Of a stretch of DNA of 64,000 bases, positions 42,861-52,204 are shown in pieces. The stretch lies in the NCBI GenBank assembly GCA_002402825.1, contig DHGP01000027.1, positions 127,656 to 191,655 on the forward strand, read 5' to 3'. The stretch is from Firmicutes bacterium UBA4795. GTDB lineage: Bacteria; Bacillota; Desulfotomaculia; Desulfotomaculales; Nap2-2B. Within the stretch, counting starts at the first letter, position 1. Each line of letters starts with the position of its first letter. Made by a program: the position numbers and the translations under genes. The notes under the pieces are model-generated. The model made no database searches. It was given only the letters and a program-made list of their open reading frames with translations, and had not been told where the DNA came from.

Positions 42861-43877
42861 TTAGAAATACTTAAAAATTACTTGGATAAATTCTTCAGGA
42901 TGGTGATTAATTTCTTGAAAAACAACCGGTGCTTCCTTGAAGGGATAAATATGGGAAATTAACTCTTCCAGTTTTAACCGGGGTAAAAGGTTTTGGGCTA
43001 ATGCCATCCGCCGTTTTTTATCCCAGCGATAAACAAGGGCAGGGTTCAGGTTTGAAACCTGAGAGCATTTTATGCTTAGCCTTTTCCGGTGAAACTCTTT
43101 GCCCAAATAACAGGTGACCGGTTTGTTTCCGTACCAGGAAACAACCAGCACTGTACCCTGAAAGGCAACTGTTTTTAAAGCCAGATCCAGGGCCTCAGGT
43201 GCGCCGCTGGCCTCAACCGCTAAATCCACTCCTTTACCCTTGGTTAAATCTCTTATTTGGGATAAAAAAGACTTATCTTCGGGGGAAAAACAGTAATCTG
43301 CTCCTACCTTTAAAGATACGCCTTGTTTTTTTGCTTCTTTTTCCACGGTAATAACCTTTTCTGCCCCGGCAAGCCGAAAAAGCTGAGTTAAAAGCAGCCC
43401 TACCACTCCTTGGCCAAATATAACCACATTTTCCCCTAAATGAAACCCTGCGTCTAGAAGACAGTTTATGGCAGTTTCCAAGTTGGCCAGGAAAACCCCT
43501 TTTTCCAGGGAGATGCTTTCTTTTAAAGGATAGGCCCATTCTTGTCTGACTGCATAGTGGCTTTGGTGGGGGGCCAGAACGAAAACCTTATCCCCTGGCT
43601 TAAACTTTACTACATCCTTACCGCAAGCCAGCACTTCCCCCACATTGCTGTAACCGTATTTAAGGGGGAAATTAAAACTGCCTTCCACGGTAGGCAAAGA
43701 TGTATCCCAGGTGTCTTCGGCCGTCGCCTCCCCGCGGTATATCAGCCGCTCCGTACCCGCACTAACCCCGGAAAAAAGGGTTTTAACTAAAACCTCGTTC
43801 TTTTCAGGAGACAAAAGGCGGCTTGCTTTAAGTTCTGTTTTTTCAGGGGCTGTATACCATAAGCTTAAACTTTCCAC
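42861..43877 (-). CDS. Medium-chain dehydrogenase/reductase (BchC-like MDR)
   Basis: 338 residues. GroES-like part (FSGVSAGTERLIYRGEA, GYSNVGEVLACGKDVVKFKPGDKVF) followed by a Rossmann domain (VVIFGQGVVGLLLTQLFRLAGAEKV). No cysteine-rich structural zinc lobe is seen. This MDR subgroup often accompanies PTPS-like and glycosyltransferase genes. Overlaps the RibD-like gene by 13 bases. Confidence 0.82.
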   Translation of the reverse strand: MESLSLWYTAPEKTELKASRLLSPEKNEVLVKTLFSGVSAGTERLIYRGEATAEDTWDTSLPTVEGSFNFPLKYGYSNVGEVLACGKDVVKFKPGDKVFVLAPHQSHYAVRQEWAYPLKESISLEKGVFLANLETAINCLLDAGFHLGENVVIFGQGVVGLLLTQLFRLAGAEKVITVEKEAKKQGVSLKVGADYCFSPEDKSFLSQIRDLTKGKGVDLAVEASGAPEALDLALKTVAFQGTVLVVSWYGNKPVTCYLGKEFHRKRLSIKCSQVSNLNPALVYRWDKKRRMALAQNLLPRLKLEELISHIYPFKEAPVVFQEINHHPEEFIQVIFKYF

Positions 43878-44971
43878 GTTTGATTGACCGGCTCTCCTTC
43901 AAAAATTAAATCTGCGCCCATTTTTTTAAACCTTATCCGGTTAAATTTTATGGCCTCTTTTAATTCTTTAACCCCTAGCTCGCCAACGGCCTCAATTCCT
44001 TGCCCAATAATTTTAGGGGCAATGGTTATCACCAGACGGTCAAAAAGTTTGTTTTTCAACAAGGAAGTAATCATCTTTGCTCCACCCTCAACCATAACGG
44101 AATGTATGCCTATTCTTCCTAACCTGAAAAAAGCTTCCCTTAAATCTACCTGCCCTTGTGGGTCCTGATTAATTTTCAAAATCTTAGCTCCTCTTTTTTC
44201 TATGGCCGCCATCTTTTTCTTCTCTGCGACTTTGGTGGTGACAATAATTGTTTTTTTTATATGTTCATCGTTTAAGACATTTGCGGTTAAGGGAATTTTT
44301 AAACTGGTATCTACAATAATACGCCAAGGGCTTGTCCCTTTAACCAGCCTGACAGTTAACCTGGGGTTATCCTTTAAAAGGGTACCAATTCCTATTAATA
44401 TACCATCGTGAATGCTGCGCAACTGATGGGCTAACCTTAAAGAACTGCCGGAACTAATCCATTGGGATTGGCCAGTAGCGGTAGCCAGGCGGCCATCAAG
44501 AGATTGGGCGTATTTAACCGTTACAAAGGGAAGACCTGTTTGGGTGTACTTAAAATAAAAAATATTTAACTGTCGGCACTTTTCTTCTAAAACACCAAAG
44601 GTTACTTCCACTCCTTGGGCTTTAAGATAGGCAATACTTTTTCCGTTTATTTCCGGCGCAGGATTTAAGGTGCCAATAACGCACCTTTTTATGCCTTTTT
44701 GCACCAGCATTTTAGCACAAGAAAAATTATTCTCTGGGGAAAAACACGGTTCTATGTTGGTATAAATAGTGGATTCCTGCTCTGGGGCAAGATTATAAAG
44801 AACCTGAGACACCGCGTGGGGTTCAGCATTGGTTTTTTGGTACCCTTGAGCAATAATTTGATCACCTTTTACTAAAACTGCTCCTGCCAGAGGTTCGGGC
44901 TTGTTTTTATACCTTTTCCTGCCGGCTAGTTGGATGGCCTTTTGCATAAAAAATTCATCTTTATTATTCAA
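43865..44971 (-). CDS. RibD-like protein: degenerate deaminase plus intact reductase domain
   Basis: 368 residues. Deaminase domain (1-145): the HAE catalytic motif of RibD is HAV here (EPHAVSQVL), the NPNVG substrate loop reads PEPLAG and GYH reads GYQ, while the zinc Cys pair survives (EPCFSPENNFSCA). Reductase domain (150-365): VKYAQSLDGRLATATGQSQWIS, DNPRLTVR, VEGGAKMITSLL and APKIIGQG look intact. It likely reduces a ribosylamino-pyrimidine or pterin-like sugar chain but should not deaminate. No other riboflavin gene is nearby. Confidence 0.85.
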   Translation of the reverse strand: MNNKDEFFMQKAIQLAGRKRYKNKPEPLAGAVLVKGDQIIAQGYQKTNAEPHAVSQVLYNLAPEQESTIYTNIEPCFSPENNFSCAKMLVQKGIKRCVIGTLNPAPEINGKSIAYLKAQGVEVTFGVLEEKCRQLNIFYFKYTQTGLPFVTVKYAQSLDGRLATATGQSQWISSGSSLRLAHQLRSIHDGILIGIGTLLKDNPRLTVRLVKGTSPWRIIVDTSLKIPLTANVLNDEHIKKTIIVTTKVAEKKKMAAIEKRGAKILKINQDPQGQVDLREAFFRLGRIGIHSVMVEGGAKMITSLLKNKLFDRLVITIAPKIIGQGIEAVGELGVKELKEAIKFNRIRFKKMGADLIFEGEPVNQTWKV

Positions 44972-45217
44972 AAAAACACCTTCTTTATGGGTTAAATACC
45001 AAAGACAAGGTCCAGGTGTTTTTAAAGGCTAAAAAATTATAACATAAGATTGGAGGAAAAGCACGCTAGAAATTATAAATAAGTTTATAGACACTTTTTT
45101 CAATTATACAATTGAGAATGCTATAGATTTTAGTTAAAATTATAAACAGGTATGGCTAAGTACAAAAGTTAGCAATTGAGTTTCTTAATGTAAAAGAGGA
45201 TAGGAATATTTATATTT

Positions 45218-45742
45218 GTGAAAGCCTTTGAGGAAGACATTTGGTTTAAAAATCATATTTTAAGCCTTAACGGAAAAATTTACCCACCCATAACCAATAA
45301 ACCAGGTACATATATACTTTTAATTTACCTTCCGGCAAAACAAAAACTGCGGGTGGGTTCTTTAGGGGAGATTACTTTTTCGCCTGGATATTATGCTTAT
45401 GTAGGTTCAGCCATGGGAGGATTAAGAGGCAGAACAAACCGTTATTTAAAACCTCGAAAAAAAATGCACTGGCACATTGACTACTTTCTTCAAGTGGGGC
45501 AGTTAAAAGAAATATTTACCTTAGAAAGTAAGCAAAGAAAGGAATGTACAGTTTCTTGTTTTTTAGCCCAAAATCTTTTACCGGCAGCAAACTGTTTTGG
45601 AGCAACGGATTGCCCCTGTTTTACCCATCTTTATTTTGCCTTGAAAAAAACACATATTAAAAGAATCTTAAAGACTAAATTGAAAGTAATTCCCGCAGCA
45701 AACGAGCATTTTGTACCGCCTGACCCCGGTAATGATTATTAA
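45218..45742 (+). CDS. DUF123 (GIY-YIG-like) protein
   Basis: 174 residues from GTG 45218. PGTYILLIYL, RVGSLGEITFSPGYYAYVGSAMGGLRGR and HWHIDYFLQ are the DUF123 fold, a GIY-YIG nuclease relative; four to five cysteines cluster at CTVSCFLAQ..CFGATDCPCF. Function unknown. Ends convergently with the DUF72 gene, overlapping by 68 bases. Confidence 0.82.
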   Translation: MKAFEEDIWFKNHILSLNGKIYPPITNKPGTYILLIYLPAKQKLRVGSLGEITFSPGYYAYVGSAMGGLRGRTNRYLKPRKKMHWHIDYFLQVGQLKEIFTLESKQRKECTVSCFLAQNLLPAANCFGATDCPCFTHLYFALKKTHIKRILKTKLKVIPAANEHFVPPDPGNDY

Positions 45743-46454
45743 AAGCTACAAAAACACGCCTGGCTTCCTCACTTAACTTTTGAATTCTCGGTAGCCATTC
45801 CTGAATTTCTTCTTTGGAGTATAAATAGTCGTATCTTTCGTAGGCCTGTTCATGCTTCCACCATTTGGTAGCGTTGCGGCCGTGAAAACGAATATAGGCA
45901 ACTTCAGCCGTACAAACAATCTCTGGCCCAATTAAACCCTTTAATTTTGGCGCGTCAATACAGACGTACCCTAAATTTAAGGACTGTAAAAACTCCCAGG
46001 TAGCTTTTCTTATCCAGCTATAATGACGAAACTCAACCGTGATAGGAACATCTTTTAACAATTGACGCAGAAAAACCAAATAGTGCCTGTTCTCTTCCTG
46101 GTTATGAAAGGAATAGGGAAATTGAAGCAACACTGCCCCTAGTTTTTTTGTTTCCATTAAAGGCTCTAAAGCCAAATTAAATTTTATAATGTCCTCTGCA
46201 ACGTTCTCTTGCCGTTCGTGAGTAAGAGATTTATAAGCCTTTATCGTAAAAATAAAGTCTTTTGGGGTTTTTTGGGCCAGTTGTTTAAGCAAGTGCGAGG
46301 AAGGTATCCGGTAATATGTAGAATTTATCTCTGTAAAAGGAAACTCTTCAGCGTAGTACTCCAGCATTTTGTTTTTTTTAATTGTGTCGGGGTAAAAATG
46401 CCCGTACCAGTCGTTATAACTATAACCCGAGGTTCCAATGAGAATTTGACGCAC
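45675..46454 (-). CDS. DUF72 family protein (YecE-like)
   Basis: 259 residues. GTSGYSYNDWYGHFYPDTIKK, FTEINSTYYRIPS and AYIRFHGRN are the DUF72 signatures of a TIM-barrel family. Function unknown. No promoter was firmly identified. Confidence 0.88.
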   Translation of the reverse strand: MRQILIGTSGYSYNDWYGHFYPDTIKKNKMLEYYAEEFPFTEINSTYYRIPSSHLLKQLAQKTPKDFIFTIKAYKSLTHERQENVAEDIIKFNLALEPLMETKKLGAVLLQFPYSFHNQEENRHYLVFLRQLLKDVPITVEFRHYSWIRKATWEFLQSLNLGYVCIDAPKLKGLIGPEIVCTAEVAYIRFHGRNATKWWKHEQAYERYDYLYSKEEIQEWLPRIQKLSEEARRVFVAFNNHYRGQAVQNARLLRELLSI

Positions 46455-46752
46455 GCCTAAAAACCTCCCGTAATTTACTTTAATTAAAAAGTAACTGGGT
46501 TAAAAAAGATAAGTTGATATAAATTATATCACGATTAAACAATATTAATTATCCTCAATTATTATTAATATCCTTGACCAAAGTTAATTTTATATATATA
46601 TTTAAGATAAAAAAAATTAAAAAAAGAACTACTACAAGTTTCTTTAATTTTAATAAGATAATAAGACCACCCAGGATGGATTTTTTCAAAAAGGCTGATA
46701 AATGGAGTTATTAAAAGAATGGCTCCAAAATATTGAGATAGGAGTTAAAAAA

Positions 46753-47757
46753 ATGCGGGCAATGATACTTGAGGCGCCCGGAAGACCTCTGCGGAAGGTT
46801 GATGCACCTGCGCCGGAACCTGGTCCGGGACAGGTCCTAATTCGTGTCCGCGCTTGTGGTTTATGTCGGACTGATCTTCATATAATGGACGGAGAACTAA
46901 AAGAACCCAAGCTTCCTTTAATTCCCGGCCACCAGATTGTGGGTACGGTGATTGCAGCCGGCGCCGGGGCAGACAGGTTTGCCCAAGGAACACGGGTGGG
47001 CGTCCCCTGGCTGGGCTCTACCTGCAATAACTGCCGTTACTGTCTTTCCGGCCGGGAAAATCTTTGTGATAAAGCTCGTTTTACCGGCTATCAGATTGAC
47101 GGTGGTTTTGCCGAATATGCGGTCGCGGACCAACAGTTTTGCTTTCCCATCCCGGAGGGTTACCCGGATTTGCAGGCAGCGCCCTTGCTTTGTGCCGGTC
47201 TTATTGGTTACCGTTCTCTGGTAATGACCGGCGACGCGGGACGTCTTGGTCTGTACGGTTTTGGTGCGGCGGCTCACATAGTTATCCAGGTAGCATGCTA
47301 CCAGGGTAGGCGGGTCTATGCCTTTACCCGCTCCGGTGATTCGGAGGCGCAGCAGTTTGCTTTAAGCTTAGGAGCAGTTTGGGCAGGCGAGTCCAGCACT
47401 ACACCTCCAGAGGAACTGGAGGCAGCAATCATCTTTGCTCCGGCCGGGGAACTGGTACCGGCTGCCCTACGCGCGGTGGCCAAAGGCGGGGTAGTGGTTT
47501 GCGGTGGGATTCACATGAGCGATATCCCTTCTTTCCCTTACGAAATTCTTTGGGGAGAGCGCAGCGTACGGTCTGTAGCCAATCTAACCCGCCGGGATGG
47601 GGAGGAGTTTTTAGCTCTGGCCCCTAGGGTCCCGGTACGCACCGAAGTGCAGGCCTTCCCATTAAGCGCAGCCAATGAAGCCCTAAATGCCCTGCGCCAG
47701 GGGAAGGTTCGGGGGGCGGCTGTTCTTACGGTAGCTGCTACGTTTGGAGCTCTTTAA
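46753..47757 (+). CDS. Zinc-dependent alcohol dehydrogenase
   Basis: About 334 residues from ATG 46753, nine bases after a GGAG. Catalytic zinc site CGLCRTDLH and GHQIVG; structural zinc lobe CNNCRYCLSGRENLC; a Rossmann domain with LGLYGFGAAAHI. It oxidises or reduces an unknown alcohol. It uses more GC-rich codons than its neighbours. Promoter candidate TTGACC-17-TATATT around 46574-46602. It ends convergently with the acetoacetyl-CoA synthetase gene. Confidence 0.88.
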   Translation: MRAMILEAPGRPLRKVDAPAPEPGPGQVLIRVRACGLCRTDLHIMDGELKEPKLPLIPGHQIVGTVIAAGAGADRFAQGTRVGVPWLGSTCNNCRYCLSGRENLCDKARFTGYQIDGGFAEYAVADQQFCFPIPEGYPDLQAAPLLCAGLIGYRSLVMTGDAGRLGLYGFGAAAHIVIQVACYQGRRVYAFTRSGDSEAQQFALSLGAVWAGESSTTPPEELEAAIIFAPAGELVPAALRAVAKGGVVVCGGIHMSDIPSFPYEILWGERSVRSVANLTRRDGEEFLALAPRVPVRTEVQAFPLSAANEALNALRQGKVRGAAVLTVAATFGAL

Positions 47758-49690
47758 TATTTTTATAAAGCTCTAATGATTGTGGGTTAGATAAAGCCTC
47801 TATATTAGACACTAATTCGTTATGAATCACCTTTTTGACTGCCAATTCAACTTTTTTCATATTAATGGTATAGGGAATGTCAGCCACAGGTATAATTTTA
47901 GCCGGAACATGACGAGGGGTAGTATTTTGCCTTATCATAGCGCTTATATTTTTTTTCAATTCTTCAGTTAGCACTACCCCTTTTTTTAGTTTTACAAATA
48001 AAATAACTCTGATGTCATTTTTCCAATTTTGCCCTACTACAATACTATCCTCTACCTCATCAAAAGCTTCTACTTGACGGTATATTTCAGCAGTTCCTAT
48101 CCTCACCCCTCCTGGATTAAGGGTAGCATCAGAGCGTCCATATATAATAACTCCATCATTTTCGGTAATCTTAGCATAATCTCCATGACACCATACCCCT
48201 GGATAAACGTTAAAGTAGGCAGAGTAATACTTTTGGTTATCTGGGTCATTCCAAAAATAAAGAGGCATGGACGGAGAAGGAGCGGTACATACCAACTCCC
48301 CTTCTTGATTCCTCACAGAATTTCCCTTGGCATCAAAAACCTCAACCTTCATGCCCAAGCACCGCTTTTGAAGTTCGCCAGCGTAAACCGGGCCAATAGG
48401 ATTACCCCCAGCAAAACAACCATTGATGTCACTACCACCTGATATAGAGGAAAGAAGCACATCCTTCTTAATATCTCTATAGACAAATTCAAAACTTTCT
48501 ATCGAGAGAGGAGAACCCGTAGATAAAATTGTCTTTAAGTTACTCAAATCGTATTCCCTACCTGGCTTTAGCCCGCGTCTTTCAACTTCGGCCATATACC
48601 TGGCACTGGTACCAAATATTGTTATCTTCTCATCTTGAGCTAACTTCCATAATACTCCTGCATTTGGATGGAAAGCTGAGCCATCATAAAGTACCACCGT
48701 AGCACCCAAAGCTAAAGAACAAACAAGCCAGTTCCACATCATCCATCCACAGGTAGTATAATAAAAGATAGTGTCCTCACGCTTAACATCAGCATGAAGC
48801 TTCAATTCTTTCAATTGGTTAATAAGAACACCAGCCGCACTTTGAACCATACACTTGGGTAAACCGGTAGTCCCTGAGGTAAACATGATATACAAGGGGT
48901 GGTCAGAAGGTAACTGTTCAAACTTGACTTCAAGGTCTGCTTCTTTTGGTAAAAAATCCTCATAATGAATTGAGTTAGGGATGTGGTCAATATCTGCCCT
49001 CTTCCCTGTATAAGAAACAATTATTACCTTTTGGATTGAAGGGAGGTCTTTTAAAATACCGGCAACCCGTTCCAAAGAATCAAAAAACTTACCATTGTAC
49101 GAATATTCGTTAGCCGTAAATAAAACCTTAGGTTCTATCTGGCCAAAACGATCAAGGACCCCTTTAATACCAAAATCTGGAGAACAGGAGGACCATATGG
49201 CGCCTATGCTTGTAGCTGCCAGCATAGCAACAACGGTTTCTATCATGTTAGGCATGAATCCAACCATCCGGTCACCTACCCTAATCCCAAACTCCCGTAA
49301 GGATTTTGCTAAGCGGGCTACTTGATCGTATAGTGCTGCATAAGTTATTTTGATTGCTTCTTGTGTTTCTCCTTTAAATATGAGAGCTACTTGGTTATCC
49401 CTATACCTTAGTAAATTTTCAGCAAAATTTAGTCTTGCTCCCATAAACCACTTAGCACCCGGCATTTTGCCAGGGTCATCAACAATGTTATCATAGCCCT
49501 TTGAAGCTTTAACGCCGGCAAAATCCCACATAGCATCCCAGAAGTCTGGTATATTATTAATTGTCCAATAATATAGTTCATCATAGGAACCGAATTTTTG
49601 TCCATACCGTTTATTAACATATTCTATGAATTTTGTTATATTGGCGTTTTTCTTTCGTTCCGCTGAAGGTTCCCAAAGCAATTTTGCCAT
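47738..49690 (-). CDS. Acetoacetate--CoA ligase (acetoacetyl-CoA synthetase)
   Basis: 650 residues, the usual length. N-terminal AcsA-type region (YDELYYWTINNIPDFWDAMW), AMP-binding motif YIMFTSGTTGLPKCMV, and C-terminal YGRSDATLNPGGVRIGTAEIY with the acyl-adenylate lysine region near PYTINMKKVEL. It activates acetoacetate or a related 3-oxoacid. Last gene of the thiolase, OB/SCP2, acyl-CoA dehydrogenase run, after a spacer holding a mini-element. Confidence 0.92.
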   Translation of the reverse strand: MAKLLWEPSAERKKNANITKFIEYVNKRYGQKFGSYDELYYWTINNIPDFWDAMWDFAGVKASKGYDNIVDDPGKMPGAKWFMGARLNFAENLLRYRDNQVALIFKGETQEAIKITYAALYDQVARLAKSLREFGIRVGDRMVGFMPNMIETVVAMLAATSIGAIWSSCSPDFGIKGVLDRFGQIEPKVLFTANEYSYNGKFFDSLERVAGILKDLPSIQKVIIVSYTGKRADIDHIPNSIHYEDFLPKEADLEVKFEQLPSDHPLYIMFTSGTTGLPKCMVQSAAGVLINQLKELKLHADVKREDTIFYYTTCGWMMWNWLVCSLALGATVVLYDGSAFHPNAGVLWKLAQDEKITIFGTSARYMAEVERRGLKPGREYDLSNLKTILSTGSPLSIESFEFVYRDIKKDVLLSSISGGSDINGCFAGGNPIGPVYAGELQKRCLGMKVEVFDAKGNSVRNQEGELVCTAPSPSMPLYFWNDPDNQKYYSAYFNVYPGVWCHGDYAKITENDGVIIYGRSDATLNPGGVRIGTAEIYRQVEAFDEVEDSIVVGQNWKNDIRVILFVKLKKGVVLTEELKKNISAMIRQNTTPRHVPAKIIPVADIPYTINMKKVELAVKKVIHNELVSNIEALSNPQSLELYKNIKELQT

Positions 49691-49745
49691 AATAGTCCTC
49701 CTTTTTATTACTTTTAAGTTGTTATAAAAGTATTATTAAATATTA

Positions 49746-49863
49746 GTAACTATTCAGGTAGGCACAGAGGTCCAAAGGGAAATGAAAACGTATAGAGATC
49801 TGCAAGTCTGGCAAAAAAGCTTTGTGCCTCTGTGCCTTTGCCCCTATGAACCTGAGTAGTTAC
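49746..49863 (+). mobile_element. Mini-element carrying the start of a four-helix-bundle (IVS-type) protein
   Basis: Terminal inverted repeats GTAACTATTCAGGT (49746-49759) and ACCTGAGTAGTTAC (49850-49863) match at 13 of 14 positions. Inside them are GGCACAGAGG (49761-49770) and its exact complement CCTCTGTGCC (49827-49836). A short frame, ATG 49782 to TAG 49857, begins KTYRDLQVWQKS, the usual first residues of the four-helix-bundle proteins of 23S rRNA intervening sequences, then stops after 25 residues. It looks like a decayed, internally deleted copy. Confidence 0.65.
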
Positions 49864-49868
49864 AAATA

Positions 49869-51053
49869 TTAAAAGTAAGCTTTCGGCATTCCAAGTACAT
49901 GTTCCCCAATATAATTTAGCGTCATTTGTTGTGTTACCGGAGCTAATCTTATTAAGTTAATCTCTCTCCACCATCTTTCAACATCATACTCTTTTGCGTA
50001 CCCATAGCCTCCAAAAACTTGCATTGCCCAATATACAGCTTTGGTAGCATTTTCAACGGCAACCGCTTTTGCCATATTGGCTGCTGCCCCAATGGCTGCT
50101 CTATCAGCACCATTATCAAATAATAATGCCGCCTTGAAATTCAATAACTTCGCTGCCTCCAAAGCTGCATAAGCTTCTGCTAATGGAAATTGCAAGGCTT
50201 GATAACTCCCGATTGGTACATCACTAAAGACTTTTCTTTGCTTCGAATAAGCAGTAGCCTTACTTATTGCAAGCCTGGCTATACCTATGGCAGCAGCGGT
50301 AAAGCTCATTCTTTCAGTGTTTAAAGTATCAAGGATAGAATACCAGCCCATATCTTGTGGGGGCATGAGGGCACTTTCCGGTAACCTTAAGCTATTAAAC
50401 GAAACATCACATGAATGCGAGTAATTAATGCCGTGTTTTGGTATAGGTCTCACTTCAATAAGTTCATGGGGCAAGTCTGCAAGAAAAAGGCTTAATCCTA
50501 ATGTTTTCTTTGGGGCCTTCTCTTTAGGCGTCGTTCTTGTAATAATTAACATTCCTTTGGCTCTATCGGCTCCGCTGATAAAGGTCTTATTTCCTTCTAT
50601 AACCCATTCGTTGCCTTGTTTTTTTGCCGTTGTTCTTGTGTTTAATGTGTTTGACCCAGCATCTGGTTCTGTAAGCGCCATACAAAACTCAATTTCCCCT
50701 TTGGCTATTCCTGGTAAATATTTTTCTTTTTGTTCCTCTGAACCATGTTTTATGATACTTAAAGCACCAAAAATCTCGGTTATAAGAATGTACCAGGGAC
50801 CGGCCATTCCACACCCGTTTGCTGCCAGTTCTTCCATAGCTATAAATAATTCAACAGTCCCTTTTCCTGAACCGCCATATTCTTCGGGAATTATAATACC
50901 AATAAACCCAGCTTCACTTATTGCCTTCCAAAACTCCTCCCCAAATTCTCCCTTTTCCTCTTTGTGTCTCCAGTATTCTGGTCCAAAGTCCCGAGCTATT
51001 TTTTTCGCCGTATTAGCAATCATTTTTTGCTCTTCGGTAAAATTAAAATCCAT
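49869..51053 (-). CDS. Acyl-CoA dehydrogenase
   Basis: 394 residues. MDFNFTEEQKMIANTAKKIARDFGPEYW at the N-terminus, CMALTEPDAGSNT for FAD contact, YSHSCDVSFNSLRLPESALM, TLNTERMSFTAAAIGIARLAI and the C-terminal MQVFGGYGYAKEYDVERWWRE. Oxidises an acyl-CoA at alpha-beta. The acyl chain is unknown; its neighbours point to a ketone or 3-oxoacid route. Confidence 0.93.
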   Translation of the reverse strand: MDFNFTEEQKMIANTAKKIARDFGPEYWRHKEEKGEFGEEFWKAISEAGFIGIIIPEEYGGSGKGTVELFIAMEELAANGCGMAGPWYILITEIFGALSIIKHGSEEQKEKYLPGIAKGEIEFCMALTEPDAGSNTLNTRTTAKKQGNEWVIEGNKTFISGADRAKGMLIITRTTPKEKAPKKTLGLSLFLADLPHELIEVRPIPKHGINYSHSCDVSFNSLRLPESALMPPQDMGWYSILDTLNTERMSFTAAAIGIARLAISKATAYSKQRKVFSDVPIGSYQALQFPLAEAYAALEAAKLLNFKAALLFDNGADRAAIGAAANMAKAVAVENATKAVYWAMQVFGGYGYAKEYDVERWWREINLIRLAPVTQQMTLNYIGEHVLGMPKAYF

Positions 51054-51177
51054 ATAGCCTTATCTCCTTTATAACCATTAAATTTTTATAAGGCCTATAA
51101 AACATTTAATTAATTAAGTAGGCAAAGTATATTTCTTCATTACTTACGTGTTATAAAATTGTTGAATACCGACTAAG

Positions 51178-52185
51178 TTATCTTGTAGCTTGTTCCTTTT
51201 TTTCCATGACTAAAAAACGGGCTAATCTATCTAGTTTAAAAACAGTATTGAACTCCATATTTTTACTTATCCAAAGCTTTTTCATTATTACAGCATCGGT
51301 TATGGCCCCTTTATACCTTAATCCATCAAGGAGTGTCCTAGGATCTTCGCAGGCCATTATAAAATCAGGAGAATCCAGTTTCTCCTCCCCAATTCTAAAA
51401 TTACCATCGTTAATATACATAGCAAATTCGCCCCCTTTTGTTTTTACAGCAATATCTCGTTTCCAACCTTCAATAGCCCGCCGGGCACGCTTTGACCTGC
51501 TCATTTCACCAGCCACAGCTCGCATTTCTTTAAGAGATTGTTTAAATATGGCTATATCCTCATTACTAGCCGGAGGAAACTCTGGTTCTTTTGGCGCTTC
51601 CCAGTTTAGTTCTGATTCTTGGAGTCCTTTTTTGGCAATTTGCTCTGGAGTGAGTTCAGAAGTGGGTATACAGTAAATATCTGATATTTGACCAACCCGC
51701 TCATCTTTAAAAATTACTTTTACTTCAGTGCCCTTCTTAATTAAACCTGGTACCAGTATACCCGTGGTAGTGTAAAGCATAACACTTAAGGCTGTATCAG
51801 CACCATTTAGTATCACCCGGCCCCTCCCAAAAGGAGCCTTATCCAAAAACATTGAGGTGGCAAAATAAGTAATAGGCGGGGTAGTGTTCATCTTACCTAT
51901 TTGTTCCACTTCTACTGGTTCAGTAGGTGTAAAATCACAATCCGGGCAATGGGTTACAAAAGGAGGAACTCTAACAATACCACATTTGGAACATTTGCAA
52001 CCCAGAATCTTTTTTTCATCTCTAATGGCTAAGAAGAAAGGGGAAAACTCGCCCATGCTTCGTTCGTAAAAAGTAAACATGGCATCGTTTTGTAATAAGT
52101 AATCTTTGTTATCAATAGTTATCACTCTGCTCTTTACTTCAGGAATATACTCCTCAGCTATAACCTTTTGTTTTTTTTCTGCCAT
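51178..52185 (-). CDS. Zn-ribbon/OB-fold (DUF35) protein fused to an SCP2 domain
   Basis: 335 residues. Residues 60-90: CKCSKCGIVRVPPFVTHCPDC, a rubredoxin-like zinc ribbon. Residues 90-170: an OB-fold. Residues 215-335: sterol-carrier-protein-2-like (FAMYINDGNFRIGEEKLDSP, ACEDPRTLLDGLRYKG). DUF35 proteins partner with SCP-x-type thiolases and channel CoA substrates. It starts 20 bases after the thiolase gene, as expected for such a pair. Confidence 0.88.
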   Translation of the reverse strand: MAEKKQKVIAEEYIPEVKSRVITIDNKDYLLQNDAMFTFYERSMGEFSPFFLAIRDEKKILGCKCSKCGIVRVPPFVTHCPDCDFTPTEPVEVEQIGKMNTTPPITYFATSMFLDKAPFGRGRVILNGADTALSVMLYTTTGILVPGLIKKGTEVKVIFKDERVGQISDIYCIPTSELTPEQIAKKGLQESELNWEAPKEPEFPPASNEDIAIFKQSLKEMRAVAGEMSRSKRARRAIEGWKRDIAVKTKGGEFAMYINDGNFRIGEEKLDSPDFIMACEDPRTLLDGLRYKGAITDAVIMKKLWISKNMEFNTVFKLDRLARFLVMEKKEQATR

Positions 52186-52204
52186 TGTTAAACCCCCCTT
52201 TTTA

